Shown here piece after piece: positions 41,356 through 50,042 of a stretch of 62,250 nt of DNA (positions are counted from its first letter, which is position 1; each line of letters begins with the position of its first letter). Origin of the DNA: an uncultured Eubacteriales bacterium (GTDB lineage: Bacteria > Bacillota > Clostridia > Christensenellales > Aristaeellaceae); assembly GCA_902800625.1 (NCBI GenBank), contig CADCFG010000015.1:1-62250 (forward strand), written 5' to 3'. A program made the translations under genes and the position numbers. The notes beneath the pieces were generated by a model. The model saw only the letters and a program-made list of their open reading frames with translations. It was not told the DNA's origin and made no database searches.

Positions 41356-43333
41356 CATCTGCGTTTTTGCGGGAACCACCGAGGGTCGGCGGCTGTGCGA
41401 TTTCCTGCGTGGACAGGAAGCGGCCGTGCTGGCCTGCGTGGCCACGGAATACGGCGAAGCGATGATTCCCGCCGGGGAAAACGTGGAGGTGGCCGCCGGA
41501 CGGCTGGACGAGCCGGCAATGGAGGCGCTCTTTGCTCGGCGGCGCTTCGATGTGGTCGTGGACGCCACCCACCCCTTCGCCGTAGAGGCCTCGGGTAACA
41601 TTGAAGCGGCCTGCAGGGCCGCCGACACGGAGTACCTGCGGCTGAACCGGGGCGGGGTGGACACGGACGGGGCCGTGAGCGTGGATTCCATTGAGGGCGC
41701 CGCGGCGTTTTTGGCCAACCATCCCGGCAACGCGCTGGTCACCACCGGCGGGAAGAACCTGGAGCCCTATGCGGCCGTTCCCGGCTTTCAGGACCGGATC
41801 TGGGTGCGGGTGCTGCCCGTGGCGGCGTCCCTGCGGGCCTGCGAGCAGGCGGGCTTTGCCCCCTCACACGTGATCGCCATGCAGGGCCCCTTTTCCCGGG
41901 AAATGAACGCCGCCACGCTGCGGGCCATTCGGGCGGATTGGCTGGTGACCAAGGATTCCGGCGATGTGGGCGGCCTGGGAGAGAAGCTGGCGGCAGCCAG
42001 GGACGCCGGGGCCGGATGCGTGGTCGTCGGGCGACCCGAACAGCGCGACGGCCTGGACTTTGCCGGGGTGGTCGCCCGTCTGACGGAACGCTTTGGCCTG
42101 AAGGACGTGCGCAATATCGACCTCGTGGGCATCGGCATGGGCGGCGGGGGCACCCTGACCCGGGAGGCCCGGGAGGCGCTGGAGCGCGCGGACTGTGTGA
42201 TCGGCGCGGCGCGGATGCTCGAGGCGGTGGAGCGCTTTGGAAAGCCTGCGTGCGAGGAATACCGGCCGGATGCCATCGCGGCCTTCATCGCCGGGCACCC
42301 GGAGTATCGGCGCTTGGCAGTGGTCCTGTCCGGGGACCCAGGCTTCCACAGCGGCGCAAAGAAGCTGCTGGCGCGGTTGTCGGGGCATCGCGTACGGGTG
42401 ATTCCCGGCATCAGCTCGGTCCAGTACCTCTGTGCCAGGATCGGCGCTTCCTGGGACGACGCGGCGCTGGTCTCCATGCACGGGCAGGAAGCGAGCGTGG
42501 CGCCGGTGCTTAAGAAGCGCGGCAAGGTGTTCGCGCTGACGGAGGGCCAGAGGTCCCTTCGAGCGGTTTGCCGGGAGTTGATGGACGCGGGCATGGAGGA
42601 TGCCGTCATCCATGTGGGCCAGCGGCTGTCCTACCCGGATGAGAACATCGTTTCAGGTGGACCGCGGGAACTGATGAACATGGATTGCGACCCGCTGACG
42701 GCGCTGCTGATCGAGCGGGCGCCGGAGCGCGCGCCGATGGCTGTCGGCCTGCCCGACGAGGGCTTCATTCGCGAAGAGCGGGCGGGCGGCAGGCCCATCC
42801 CCATGACCAAGAGCGAGGTCCGCGCCGTGAGCCTGTCGAAGCTGCGGCTGACGGAAGACGCGGTGGTCTGGGATGTTGGCGCGGGCACCGGTTCGGTGAC
42901 TGTGGAGACGGCGCTCCTGTGCCCGCACGGGCGGGTGTACGCCGTTGAGAAGGACGGCGACGCCTGCGATCTGATCGCGCGAAACGCCGCGAAACAGGCT
43001 GCGTCCAACGTGGAAATCGTGCGCGGCGAGGCCCCTGCGGCGCTGGCCTGCCTGCCTGCACCGACCCATGTGTTTATCGGCGGAAGCGGCGGTGGCCTGG
43101 GTCCGATCGTGGACGCGGCGCTGGCGGCCAATCCCGCCGCGCGGATCGTCGTCAACGCCGTCACGCCGGAGAGCGTCGGCCGGATCGCCGGGATCATGGG
43201 AAGATTCCGGGAGGCGGAGCTGGTTCAGCTGAGCGTTTCCCGGGCAAGGGGCGCGGGACGGGTCCACCTGATGGAGGGGCTGAACCCGGTCTGGATCGCG
43301 GCAATGCAGTTTCCAAAGGAGGCGGGCGAGTGA
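41348..43333 (+). CDS. CbiJ-CbiE-CbiT triple fusion (precorrin-6A reductase / C5,15-methyltransferase / decarboxylase)
   Basis: 661 residues in three parts. About 1-245 is CbiJ (FAGTTEGRRLCDFL; VDATHPFAVEAS; TTGGKNLEPY), reducing cobalt-precorrin-6A. About 255-460 is CbiE (GIGMGGGGTLTREAREALE; LSGDPGFHSGAKKLL). About 465-661 is CbiT (MTKSEVRAVSLSKLRL; DVGAGTGSVTVETALL). The CbiE-T pair equals CobL. ATG 41348 overlaps the cbiH stop. Three steps in one chain is the notable feature. Confidence 0.93.
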   Translation: MYSICVFAGTTEGRRLCDFLRGQEAAVLACVATEYGEAMIPAGENVEVAAGRLDEPAMEALFARRRFDVVVDATHPFAVEASGNIEAACRAADTEYLRLNRGGVDTDGAVSVDSIEGAAAFLANHPGNALVTTGGKNLEPYAAVPGFQDRIWVRVLPVAASLRACEQAGFAPSHVIAMQGPFSREMNAATLRAIRADWLVTKDSGDVGGLGEKLAAARDAGAGCVVVGRPEQRDGLDFAGVVARLTERFGLKDVRNIDLVGIGMGGGGTLTREAREALERADCVIGAARMLEAVERFGKPACEEYRPDAIAAFIAGHPEYRRLAVVLSGDPGFHSGAKKLLARLSGHRVRVIPGISSVQYLCARIGASWDDAALVSMHGQEASVAPVLKKRGKVFALTEGQRSLRAVCRELMDAGMEDAVIHVGQRLSYPDENIVSGGPRELMNMDCDPLTALLIERAPERAPMAVGLPDEGFIREERAGGRPIPMTKSEVRAVSLSKLRLTEDAVVWDVGAGTGSVTVETALLCPHGRVYAVEKDGDACDLIARNAAKQAASNVEIVRGEAPAALACLPAPTHVFIGGSGGGLGPIVDAALAANPAARIVVNAVTPESVGRIAGIMGRFREAELVQLSVSRARGAGRVHLMEGLNPVWIAAMQFPKEAGE

Positions 43334-43974
43334 AGATGGAATTGGAGCGCGTCGCGCCCATGGAGATCGAGGCGCGCAGCTTTGAATTGATCGAGAGGGA
43401 GCTTCCCCACCCGCTGGACCCTGCGCTGGCGCCCATCATCAAGCGCGTGATCCACACCACGGCGGATTTTGACTACGCTGACAGCCTGTGCTTTGTCCAC
43501 GATGCCGTATCGGCGGGGCTGGCGGCCCTGCGCGAAGGCGCGGTGATCGTCACGGATACCACCATGGCCCAGGCGGGCATCAACAAGCGGGCGCTTTCAA
43601 AGCTGGGCGGCGAGACCCGCTGCTTCATATCGGACCCGGCGGTGGCTGAGGCGGCGCGCAAGATGGGCGTGACACGCTCGAGCGCGGCGGTGGATCTGGC
43701 GGCGCGGATCGACGACAGGCCGCTGATTTTCGCCGTAGGCAACGCGCCCACGGCCCTGGCGCGCCTGTACGAACTGATCGTGGCGGGAAAGGTCTCGCCG
43801 AGGCTGGTGATCGGCGTTCCGGTGGGATTCGTCAACGTGGTCCAGAGCAAGGAAATGATCCTGTCCGCGCCGGTGCCCGCCATTGTGGCCAGGGGCAGAA
43901 AGGGCGGCAGCAACGTGGCCGCAGCGATTTGCAACGCGCTTTTGTATATGCTGGTGGGCAGGGAACAGGCCTGA
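43330..43974 (+). CDS. cbiC: cobalt-precorrin-8 methylmutase
   Basis: 214 residues, with the catalytic histidine in KRVIHTTADFDYADSL, and TDTTMAQAGINKRAL, GVPVGFVNVVQSKE. It moves the C11 methyl to C12 giving cobyrinic acid. GTG 43330 overlaps the previous stop (GTGA) and has GGAGG at 7 bp; ATG 43336 is a poorer choice. The last cbi gene here. cbiA, D, K, L and P are not in the window. Confidence 0.95.
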   Translation: MKMELERVAPMEIEARSFELIERELPHPLDPALAPIIKRVIHTTADFDYADSLCFVHDAVSAGLAALREGAVIVTDTTMAQAGINKRALSKLGGETRCFISDPAVAEAARKMGVTRSSAAVDLAARIDDRPLIFAVGNAPTALARLYELIVAGKVSPRLVIGVPVGFVNVVQSKEMILSAPVPAIVARGRKGGSNVAAAICNALLYMLVGREQA

Positions 43975-44018
43975 ATATGCATTCCTTGCACTGCGCCTGT
44001 AATTCCCACAAAATATGT

Positions 44019-44046
44019 TTGCAATTTGATGAAAATGTGTTATAAT
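44019..44046 (+). promoter_or_regulatory. promoter of xth
   Basis: TTGCAA (44019-44024), 16 bp, TATAAT (44041-44046), with TG before the -10. Confidence 0.75.
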
Positions 44047-44108
44047 AACACTAACTACGTATGGGCAGCGGCATTTGAAGCCGCTTTGCCCGGCGGGACG
44101 GTGTACAG

Positions 44109-44891
44109 ATGAGGATTGTTTCCTGGAACGTGAACGGCCTGCGGGCCGTGATCCAGAAGGGCTTTTACGAGAGCATTGCCAGCCTGGATGCGGACGTGAT
44201 CTGCCTGCAGGAGATCAAGATGCAGAAGGGCCAGTGCGAGGTGGCGCTGGAGGGCTACGAGCAGGTGCTGAACTACGCCGATCGCAAGGGCTATTCCGGC
44301 ACGGCGGTGTTCTCCCGGGTGCCGATGCTGGGCCACACGCTGAACATCGGCGTGGACGAGCACGACCATGAGGGCCGGGTCATCACCTGCGAGTTCAGGG
44401 ACTTTTACCTGGTCTGCTGCTACACGCCCAACAGCCAGAACGAATTGAGGCGGCTGGACTACCGCATGCGGTGGGAGGACGCCTTCCGGGATTACCTGGT
44501 GAAGCTGGACGCGGTCAAGCCCGTGATCCTCACCGGCGATCTGAACGTGGCGCACCAGGAGATCGACCTGAAGAACCCCAGGACCAACCACATGAACGCC
44601 GGGTTCACCGACCAGGAGCGGGGCAAGATGACCGAGCTGCTGGGCGCGGGCTTCATTGATTCCTTCCGCTACTTTTACCCGGACGTGACCGGCGCCTACA
44701 GCTGGTGGAGTTACATCGGCGGCGCGCGCAGCAGGAACGCCGGCTGGCGCATCGACTATTTCATCGTATCCCAGAAGCTGAAGGACGCAATGATCGATTC
44801 GAAGATCCATCCGCAGATCATGGGCAGCGATCACTGCCCGGTGGAGCTGGACATCCGTTCTTCTGAGGACGAAGGAGGCAGTGAAGCATGA
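44109..44891 (+). CDS. xth: exodeoxyribonuclease III (AP endonuclease)
   Basis: 260 residues with the EEP fold motifs: SWNVNGLRA, ICLQEIKM, CCYTPNSQNELRRLDYR, GDLNVAHQEIDLKN, SWWSY, and GSDHCPV at the end. It cleaves abasic sites in base-excision repair. It shares its ATGA end with xpaC, linking repair to the envelope genes. Confidence 0.96.
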   Translation: MRIVSWNVNGLRAVIQKGFYESIASLDADVICLQEIKMQKGQCEVALEGYEQVLNYADRKGYSGTAVFSRVPMLGHTLNIGVDEHDHEGRVITCEFRDFYLVCCYTPNSQNELRRLDYRMRWEDAFRDYLVKLDAVKPVILTGDLNVAHQEIDLKNPRTNHMNAGFTDQERGKMTELLGAGFIDSFRYFYPDVTGAYSWWSYIGGARSRNAGWRIDYFIVSQKLKDAMIDSKIHPQIMGSDHCPVELDIRSSEDEGGSEA

Positions 44892-45628
44892 AGAAGGTAC
44901 ACATCAAGTCGGCCATACCGATCTACCTGGCCGCGGCGCTGTGGCTGCTGATGGGGCTGATCGCGCCGAAATTCCTGATGAAGCTGCCGGGACTGCTGGT
45001 GACGGCGGTGCTGTCCGTTGCGGCGTACTTCGTGGGCAGCAAGCTGTTCCCGGGCCGCGAGGTGGAGCAGCAGATCACCACCGGCGACGCCGCGGTGGAT
45101 CGGGAGATCGCCGCCGCCCGCGAAAAGCTGGAAAATCTGCGCAAGGCCAACGAGGCGATCCCGGACCCGGAGATTTCCGCCAACCTGGACCGCATGTACA
45201 AGGCCGGCACCCAGATCTTCAAGGAGCTGAACCGCGACCCGAAGAAGGTGGCGCTGGTGCGGCGCTTCATGAACTACTACCTGCCCACCTCCGAAAAGCT
45301 GATGGAGCAGTACCAGGTGCTTATGAACGCCGACACCAAGGGCGAGAACATCACCAGCGCCATGGGCACCATCGAGCGCAGCCTGGGCTTTGCGGCCAAC
45401 GCCTTTGAAAAGTGCGCCGACAACCTGTACAAGGATGACGAGATGGACATCGATGCCGAGATCAAGGTGATGCAGACCATGCTCACCGGCGACAACCTGA
45501 TCAAGACCGATATGAACTCCATTCGCGAGACCTCCGGTGCAGCCGCCGCCCAGAGCGCGCCTGCGGAGCAGGAGGACGAGCTCCCAGCCACCAAGGACGG
45601 CATCAAGCTGACCCTGGGAGGGCACTGA
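44888..45628 (+). CDS. xpaC: XpaC-like (5-bromo-4-chloroindolyl phosphate hydrolysis) family protein
   Basis: 246 residues: two N-terminal hydrophobic segments (AIPIYLAAALWLLMGLIA and LLVTAVLSVAAYFVGSKLF), then a helical domain. XpaC proteins accompany TelA in Firmicutes; despite the name, no phosphatase motif is visible. A cytoplasmic, membrane-anchored helical protein is likely. Followed by telA after a heptad hairpin element. Confidence 0.85.
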   Translation: MKKVHIKSAIPIYLAAALWLLMGLIAPKFLMKLPGLLVTAVLSVAAYFVGSKLFPGREVEQQITTGDAAVDREIAAAREKLENLRKANEAIPDPEISANLDRMYKAGTQIFKELNRDPKKVALVRRFMNYYLPTSEKLMEQYQVLMNADTKGENITSAMGTIERSLGFAANAFEKCADNLYKDDEMDIDAEIKVMQTMLTGDNLIKTDMNSIRETSGAAAAQSAPAEQEDELPATKDGIKLTLGGH

Positions 45629-45629
45629 C

Positions 45630-45725
45630 GTTAATTAGGAATGAGGAATGAGAAATGAGGAATGATGGATGGCGGGGGTATCCGGCTATTCCAGTTCCAA
45701 ATTCCTGATTCCTGGTTCCTCATTA
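45630..45725. repeat. hairpin element with heptamer arms, between xpaC and telA
   Basis: AGGAATGAGGAATGAGAAAT on the left; CAAATTCCTGATTCCTGG then TTCCTCATTA on the right. Same family as the element at 16621. Confidence 0.75.
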
Positions 45726-45785
45726 TACAATTTGAATTGCTCTGCAATCGAAACCCACACGACAATAGCGCAGGAGGAATGAACC

Positions 45786-46967
45786 ATGTCTGACGAAATC
45801 AAGCTGACCCTGGAACCCTTCGACGGCGAGAACAAGCAGGAATTGGACACCGCGGTCGCGGCTGCCGTGCAGGCCACCGAGGCCCTGGAGCAGGCGGAGA
45901 CCGAGGCAAAGAAGGAAGTTCAGCAGGCCACGCTGGACATGCAGAGCTTCTCTGAAGAGGAGCAGAAGATGATCGACGACTTCTCCGAGAAGATCGACGT
46001 GCGCGACAGCAACCTGGTGTTCTCCTACGGCGCCGCCGCCCAGCAGAACATCTCCCAGTTCTCTGACGCGGCCCTGAAGAACGTGCAGACCAAGGATCTG
46101 GACGAAGTGGGCAACATGATCGCCAACCTGGTGGTGGAGCTGAAGAACTTCGACACCGACGGCGAGGAAAAGGGCGGCCTGCTGGGCCTGTTCAAGAAGA
46201 AGATCAACAATCTTGAGCTCCTCAAGGCCAAGTATGACCACACCGAGGTCAACGTCAACAAGATCGTCGAAGGCCTTGAGCAGCACCAGATCCAGCTGCT
46301 GAAGGACATCGCCATGCTGGACAAGCTGTATGACCAGAACCTGGTGTACTTCAAGGAGCTGAGCATGTACATCGTGGCCGGCAAGAAGCGCCTGGAGTCC
46401 TTCCGCGCCAATGAAGTGGAGGAGGCTCGCCAGAAGGCCGCCGCTTCCGGCCTGCCCGAGGATGCACAGTTCGCCAAGGACCTGGCCGACAAGGCCGACC
46501 GCTTCGAGAAGAAGCTGTATGACCTGGAGCTGACCCGCAACATTTCCATCCAGATGGCCCCGCAGATCCGCCTGATCCAGTCCTCCAACCAGATCATGGC
46601 CGAGAAGATCCAGACCTCCCTGGTGAACACCATTCCGCTGTGGAAGAGCCAGATGGTGCTGGCCCTGGGCCTGGCCCACACTGAGAACGCCATGAAGGCG
46701 CAGCGCGCGGTCACCGACCTGACCAACGACCTGCTGACCAAGAACGCCGAGAAGCTGCACATGGCCACGGTGGAGACTGCCAAGGAAGCCGAGCGCGGCA
46801 TGGTGGACATCGAGACCCTGAAGCACACCAATAAGCTGCTCATCGATACCATGGACGAGGTTCTGGAGATCCAGCAGCAGGGCAAGGAAAAGCGCCGCGC
46901 CGCCGAGGCCGAGCTGGCCACCATCGAGGGCGAGCTGCGCGCGAAGATCCTGGAGGTCCGCAACTGA
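45786..46967 (+). CDS. telA: TelA-like toxic anion resistance protein
   Basis: 393 residues, helical throughout, with the TelA features (DLDEVGNMIANLV; GLFKKKINNLELLKAKYDHTE; LVNTIPLWKSQMVLALGLA split). Family members are associated with tellurite or nisin tolerance, but the molecular function is unknown. AGGAGG precedes the ATG. It acts with the XpaC protein upstream. Confidence 0.93.
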   Translation: MSDEIKLTLEPFDGENKQELDTAVAAAVQATEALEQAETEAKKEVQQATLDMQSFSEEEQKMIDDFSEKIDVRDSNLVFSYGAAAQQNISQFSDAALKNVQTKDLDEVGNMIANLVVELKNFDTDGEEKGGLLGLFKKKINNLELLKAKYDHTEVNVNKIVEGLEQHQIQLLKDIAMLDKLYDQNLVYFKELSMYIVAGKKRLESFRANEVEEARQKAAASGLPEDAQFAKDLADKADRFEKKLYDLELTRNISIQMAPQIRLIQSSNQIMAEKIQTSLVNTIPLWKSQMVLALGLAHTENAMKAQRAVTDLTNDLLTKNAEKLHMATVETAKEAERGMVDIETLKHTNKLLIDTMDEVLEIQQQGKEKRRAAEAELATIEGELRAKILEVRN

Positions 46968-47053
46968 TCCGGGACCGGAATCTTTGAAACAGTGGACGGG
47001 GGACCAGGGGTGCCGATCCCTGATCCCCCGCTCAAGAGGGAGGAGAGCTGTAC

Positions 47054-47608
47054 ATGAAGTTCTCTGAAAACCGCACAATCGCCTTTATCGTGCTGGCAGT
47101 CTGCGTGCTGGTGAGCATCTTCGGCCTGGGCGGCATGGGCCTGTCCCGGGAGCGGAACAGGGTGCTGACGGTGTACGACCGCGGCACTGACGCCAGCCTG
47201 TCCACCCGCCATAGCATGGACGCTTACCTGGATTCCGCCGCGGAGAACGCTCAGCTGATGGTCTCCGAGGCCCAGCTTCACATGGATGCCTCGCAGGTAA
47301 TCGACAACGTGGAGAACCTGGCGGAGACTGTGGCCAAATCCGATGACACCAATGAACGTTACGAGGCCTATGACAGCCTGAAGACCGCTGTCGAGAAGCT
47401 GTACAATGCGGTTTCCGGCAAGGTTTCGGGCTCCGGCTTTACGAACTTCAAGGTGGCCTATGACGATTTCATCCAGGACTGCAACATGATCAAGTATGAC
47501 GACTACGGCAAGTTGGCGGCGAGCTACAATGACCTGATCAGCGGTTTCCCGGGCGGCATCGTCGCGGGCATCACTGGGCAGGGTACGCTGAACACCTTTG
47601 GAGGTTGA
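47054..47608 (+). CDS. LemA-like membrane protein
   Basis: 184 residues: one N-terminal membrane segment (IAFIVLAVCVLVSIFGLGGM), then a four-helix domain ending with YNDLISGFPGGIVAGITG, close to the LemA C-terminus YN..I..FP...A...G. LemA proteins are found with TPM-domain proteins, as here. AGGGAGGAG precedes the ATG. The stop codon lies within the ribosome site of the next gene, indicating coupling. Confidence 0.8.
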   Translation: MKFSENRTIAFIVLAVCVLVSIFGLGGMGLSRERNRVLTVYDRGTDASLSTRHSMDAYLDSAAENAQLMVSEAQLHMDASQVIDNVENLAETVAKSDDTNERYEAYDSLKTAVEKLYNAVSGKVSGSGFTNFKVAYDDFIQDCNMIKYDDYGKLAASYNDLISGFPGGIVAGITGQGTLNTFGG

Positions 47609-47610
47609 CC

Positions 47611-48645
47611 ATGAGATTGAACAAGGCGCTTCACATCGCGCTGGCAGTGGCGCTGTTGTTGATGCTCTGCTGCGCTCCGGCCATGGCCAAGACGGTGGCG
47701 CCAGGCAAGGATTTCTATTACCTGGACAATGCCAATGTGCTATCCGAAGCGTTGGAGGGGGAAATCTTCTTCTCCAACAAGCTGCTGTACGACGCTTGCG
47801 GCGCGCAGATCGTGGTCGTTACCGTGGATACCACCGGCCGGGAAGCCATCGATGATTACGCCTATGATCTGTTCAACAGCTGGGGCATCGGTGACGCCGC
47901 GAAGGACAACGGCTTTTTGCTGCTGCTGGCCATTGGTGACGAAGACTATTACGCTCGCACGGGCTCCGGCATCGACCGGAATTTCTCCGCATCCACCATT
48001 AAGCAGTTCTACGACGAGTATCTGGAAGCGGACTTCGCCGCCCAAAACTACGAGGCAGGCGTCAAGAAGTTCTTTGAGGCCGTGTTCAAGCGCATTGCGG
48101 ATACCTACAGCGCGGATGTGACAACGGCGCAGGGCGTGGCCGCCTACAGGGAGTACGTCGCCCAGAACGAGGCGGCTCAGGACTACGGCGGCTATAACGG
48201 CACCCGCCGCGTGGATGCCAACAGCTATGACTGGGACGACGATGCGGACGACGAGAAGGTGGGCTTCGGCGCGATCATATTCGTGGTGCTGCTCGTCGTG
48301 CTGATCGTGCTGCTGAGCAAGGGACGCCGGGCGCGTCGGCGCGTGGGCGTCATGCCTCCGCCTCCGCCTCCGCCCAGGATCGTCGGCGGGGTGGGCTATC
48401 GGCCGACCCGCACCGTGTACCACGGTTCGGGCTTCCTGTCATCGCCCACGCGCAGTTCCGGCTGGTCCGGCGGCTTCTCTTCCGGCTCCAGCCGATCCTC
48501 CTCGTCCTCCCGCTCGTCCTTCGGCGGCGGCTCGTCCTCCCGCTCCTCCTTCGGCGGCTCCAGCAGCCGGTCCTCCGGCTTTGGCGGCGGAGGCGGCGGT
48601 GGCGGCAGGACATCTGGCGGCGGCGCCGGACGCGGCAGGCATTGA
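47611..48645 (+). CDS. TPM-domain protein (YgcG family)
   Basis: 344 residues. Signal peptide about 1-26 (CAPAMA). The TPM domain spans about 35-165 (YYLDNANVLSEALEGEIFFSN split; GREAIDDYAYDLFNSWGIGD; NGFLLLLAIGDEDYYARTGSG split). A membrane segment follows at about 213-232 (GFGAIIFVVLLVVLIVLL), then a Pro-rich stretch and a long Ser/Gly-rich tail (FSSGSSRSSSSSRSSFGG). The family is an envelope protein; some members are proposed phosphatases. ATG 47611 has GGAGG at 6 bp. Confidence 0.92.
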   Translation: MRLNKALHIALAVALLLMLCCAPAMAKTVAPGKDFYYLDNANVLSEALEGEIFFSNKLLYDACGAQIVVVTVDTTGREAIDDYAYDLFNSWGIGDAAKDNGFLLLLAIGDEDYYARTGSGIDRNFSASTIKQFYDEYLEADFAAQNYEAGVKKFFEAVFKRIADTYSADVTTAQGVAAYREYVAQNEAAQDYGGYNGTRRVDANSYDWDDDADDEKVGFGAIIFVVLLVVLIVLLSKGRRARRRVGVMPPPPPPPRIVGGVGYRPTRTVYHGSGFLSSPTRSSGWSGGFSSGSSRSSSSSRSSFGGGSSSRSSFGGSSSRSSGFGGGGGGGGRTSGGGAGRGRH

Positions 48646-48661
48646 GTTGGGTTTGATTCAC

Positions 48662-48696
48662 GCAGGGGTGCCGCGACGGCATCCCTGCTGCAGTTT
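48662..48696 (+). terminator. terminator of the envelope cluster
   Basis: GCAGGGGTGCC/GGCATCCCTGC (one wobble), then TGCAGTTTT. Confidence 0.65.
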
Positions 48697-48719
48697 TGGA
48701 GAGCGAGGGGGAAATCAGC

Positions 48720-49979
48720 ATGCTCAACCGAGCCGTGCGGCTGCATGGGCAGAATGACCTTCGACTGGACGCATTTGAACTGCCGGACATCCGGGAGGAT
48801 GAGATCCTGGCGAGGGTGGTGTCGGACTCCATCTGCATGTCCACCTACAAGGCGGCCATCCAGGGCACGCGTCACAAGCGGGTGCCCGTCAATGTGGCCG
48901 AGCATCCCGCCATCGTGGGCCACGAGTGCTGCGGCGTGATCGAGCAGGTGGGCGAGCGCTGGCGGGACCAGTTTGCGCCGGGGGACCGCTTCACCCTCCA
49001 GGCCAACATGGACTATCACGGCACCGGCATGAACCCCGGATACGCCTTTGAGTTCTGCGGCGGCGCGACGCAACGCGCGGTGCTCTTCCCGGAGATCATG
49101 GAGCAGGGCTGCCTGCTGAAATACGGGGGAGAGGCCTTCTTCAACGGCTCCCTGTCCGAGCCCATGAGCTGCATCGTCGGGGCCTTCAAGGCCCAATACC
49201 ACACGTGCCTCGGCGATTACGGCCACGAAATGGGCATCCGCGCGGGCGGCAATATGGCCATCCTCGGCGGCGCGGGGCCCATGGGCCTGGGCGCCATTGA
49301 CTACGCGCTGCACGGCCCGCGGCAGCCCGGACTGCTGGTGGTGACGGACATCAACCGGCGGCGGCTGGACCGCGCCGCGCGGATCCACACCCAGGAAGAA
49401 GCCGGGCGCATGGGCGTGCGGCTTGTGTGGGTGAACCCCGATGATGAAGCGGATGTGGTCAGGACGCTGCGGGAAATCGCGGGCAGGGGCTTTGACGACG
49501 TGTTCGTGTTCACCCCGAAGGAAGAGGTGGTCCGCCAGGCGGACGCCCTGCTGGACCAGGACGGCTGCCTGAACTTCTTTGCCGGCCCCACCGACAGGGC
49601 TTTCAGCGCCGCCTTCAACTTCTACGATGTGCACTACGCGACCCATCACCTGGTGGGTACCTCCGGCGGCAATGCTCAGGACATGCGCGACGCCCAGGCG
49701 CTGATCGCCGCGGGCCGGATCAACCCCGCCGGGATGATTACCCACATCGGCGGGTTGGACGCCGCGGCGCAGACCACGCTGAACCTGCCGGACATCCCCG
49801 GCGGCAAGAAGCTGATCTACACCCACCTGCGCCTGCCGTTGACGGCCATCGAGGATCTGGCGGCGCTGGGGGAGGAGAATGCGCTGTTTAGCGCCCTGGC
49901 GCATATCTGCGACCGCCACAACGGCCTCTGGAGCGCCGAGGCGGAGGCATATCTGCTGGCGCATGGCGAGAGGATTTGA
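48720..49979 (+). CDS. zinc-type MDR dehydrogenase (sorbose-1-phosphate reductase-like)
   Basis: 419 residues. The GroES-like N-domain (GHECCGVIEQVGERW; GDRFTLQANMDYHG) and a Rossmann domain with GGAGPMGLGAIDYAL are seen. The closest known type is SorE-like L-sorbose-1-phosphate reductase, which is larger than ordinary alcohol dehydrogenases. The substrate is not certain. GAGGGGGA precedes ATG 48720. It is monocistronic with a strong terminator. Confidence 0.85.
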   Translation: MLNRAVRLHGQNDLRLDAFELPDIREDEILARVVSDSICMSTYKAAIQGTRHKRVPVNVAEHPAIVGHECCGVIEQVGERWRDQFAPGDRFTLQANMDYHGTGMNPGYAFEFCGGATQRAVLFPEIMEQGCLLKYGGEAFFNGSLSEPMSCIVGAFKAQYHTCLGDYGHEMGIRAGGNMAILGGAGPMGLGAIDYALHGPRQPGLLVVTDINRRRLDRAARIHTQEEAGRMGVRLVWVNPDDEADVVRTLREIAGRGFDDVFVFTPKEEVVRQADALLDQDGCLNFFAGPTDRAFSAAFNFYDVHYATHHLVGTSGGNAQDMRDAQALIAAGRINPAGMITHIGGLDAAAQTTLNLPDIPGGKKLIYTHLRLPLTAIEDLAALGEENALFSALAHICDRHNGLWSAEAEAYLLAHGERI

Positions 49980-49993
49980 CGCAACGGACATAA

Positions 49994-50030
49994 AAAGCCC
50001 CGGATTCGCGCTTGGCGAATCCGGGGCTTT
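49994..50030. terminator. bidirectional terminator
   Basis: Perfect 16-bp stem AAAGCCCCGGATTCGC and its complement around a 5-base loop, A/T-rich on both sides. It serves the dehydrogenase (plus) and DUF3048 (minus) genes. Confidence 0.9.
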
Positions 50031-50042
50031 GCTTGACTTCAA

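Noticed and set aside
45786..46967. Tellurite resistance operon (terZABCDE)
   Set aside because: Only TelA and XpaC are present; no TerC, TerD or TerZ is seen.
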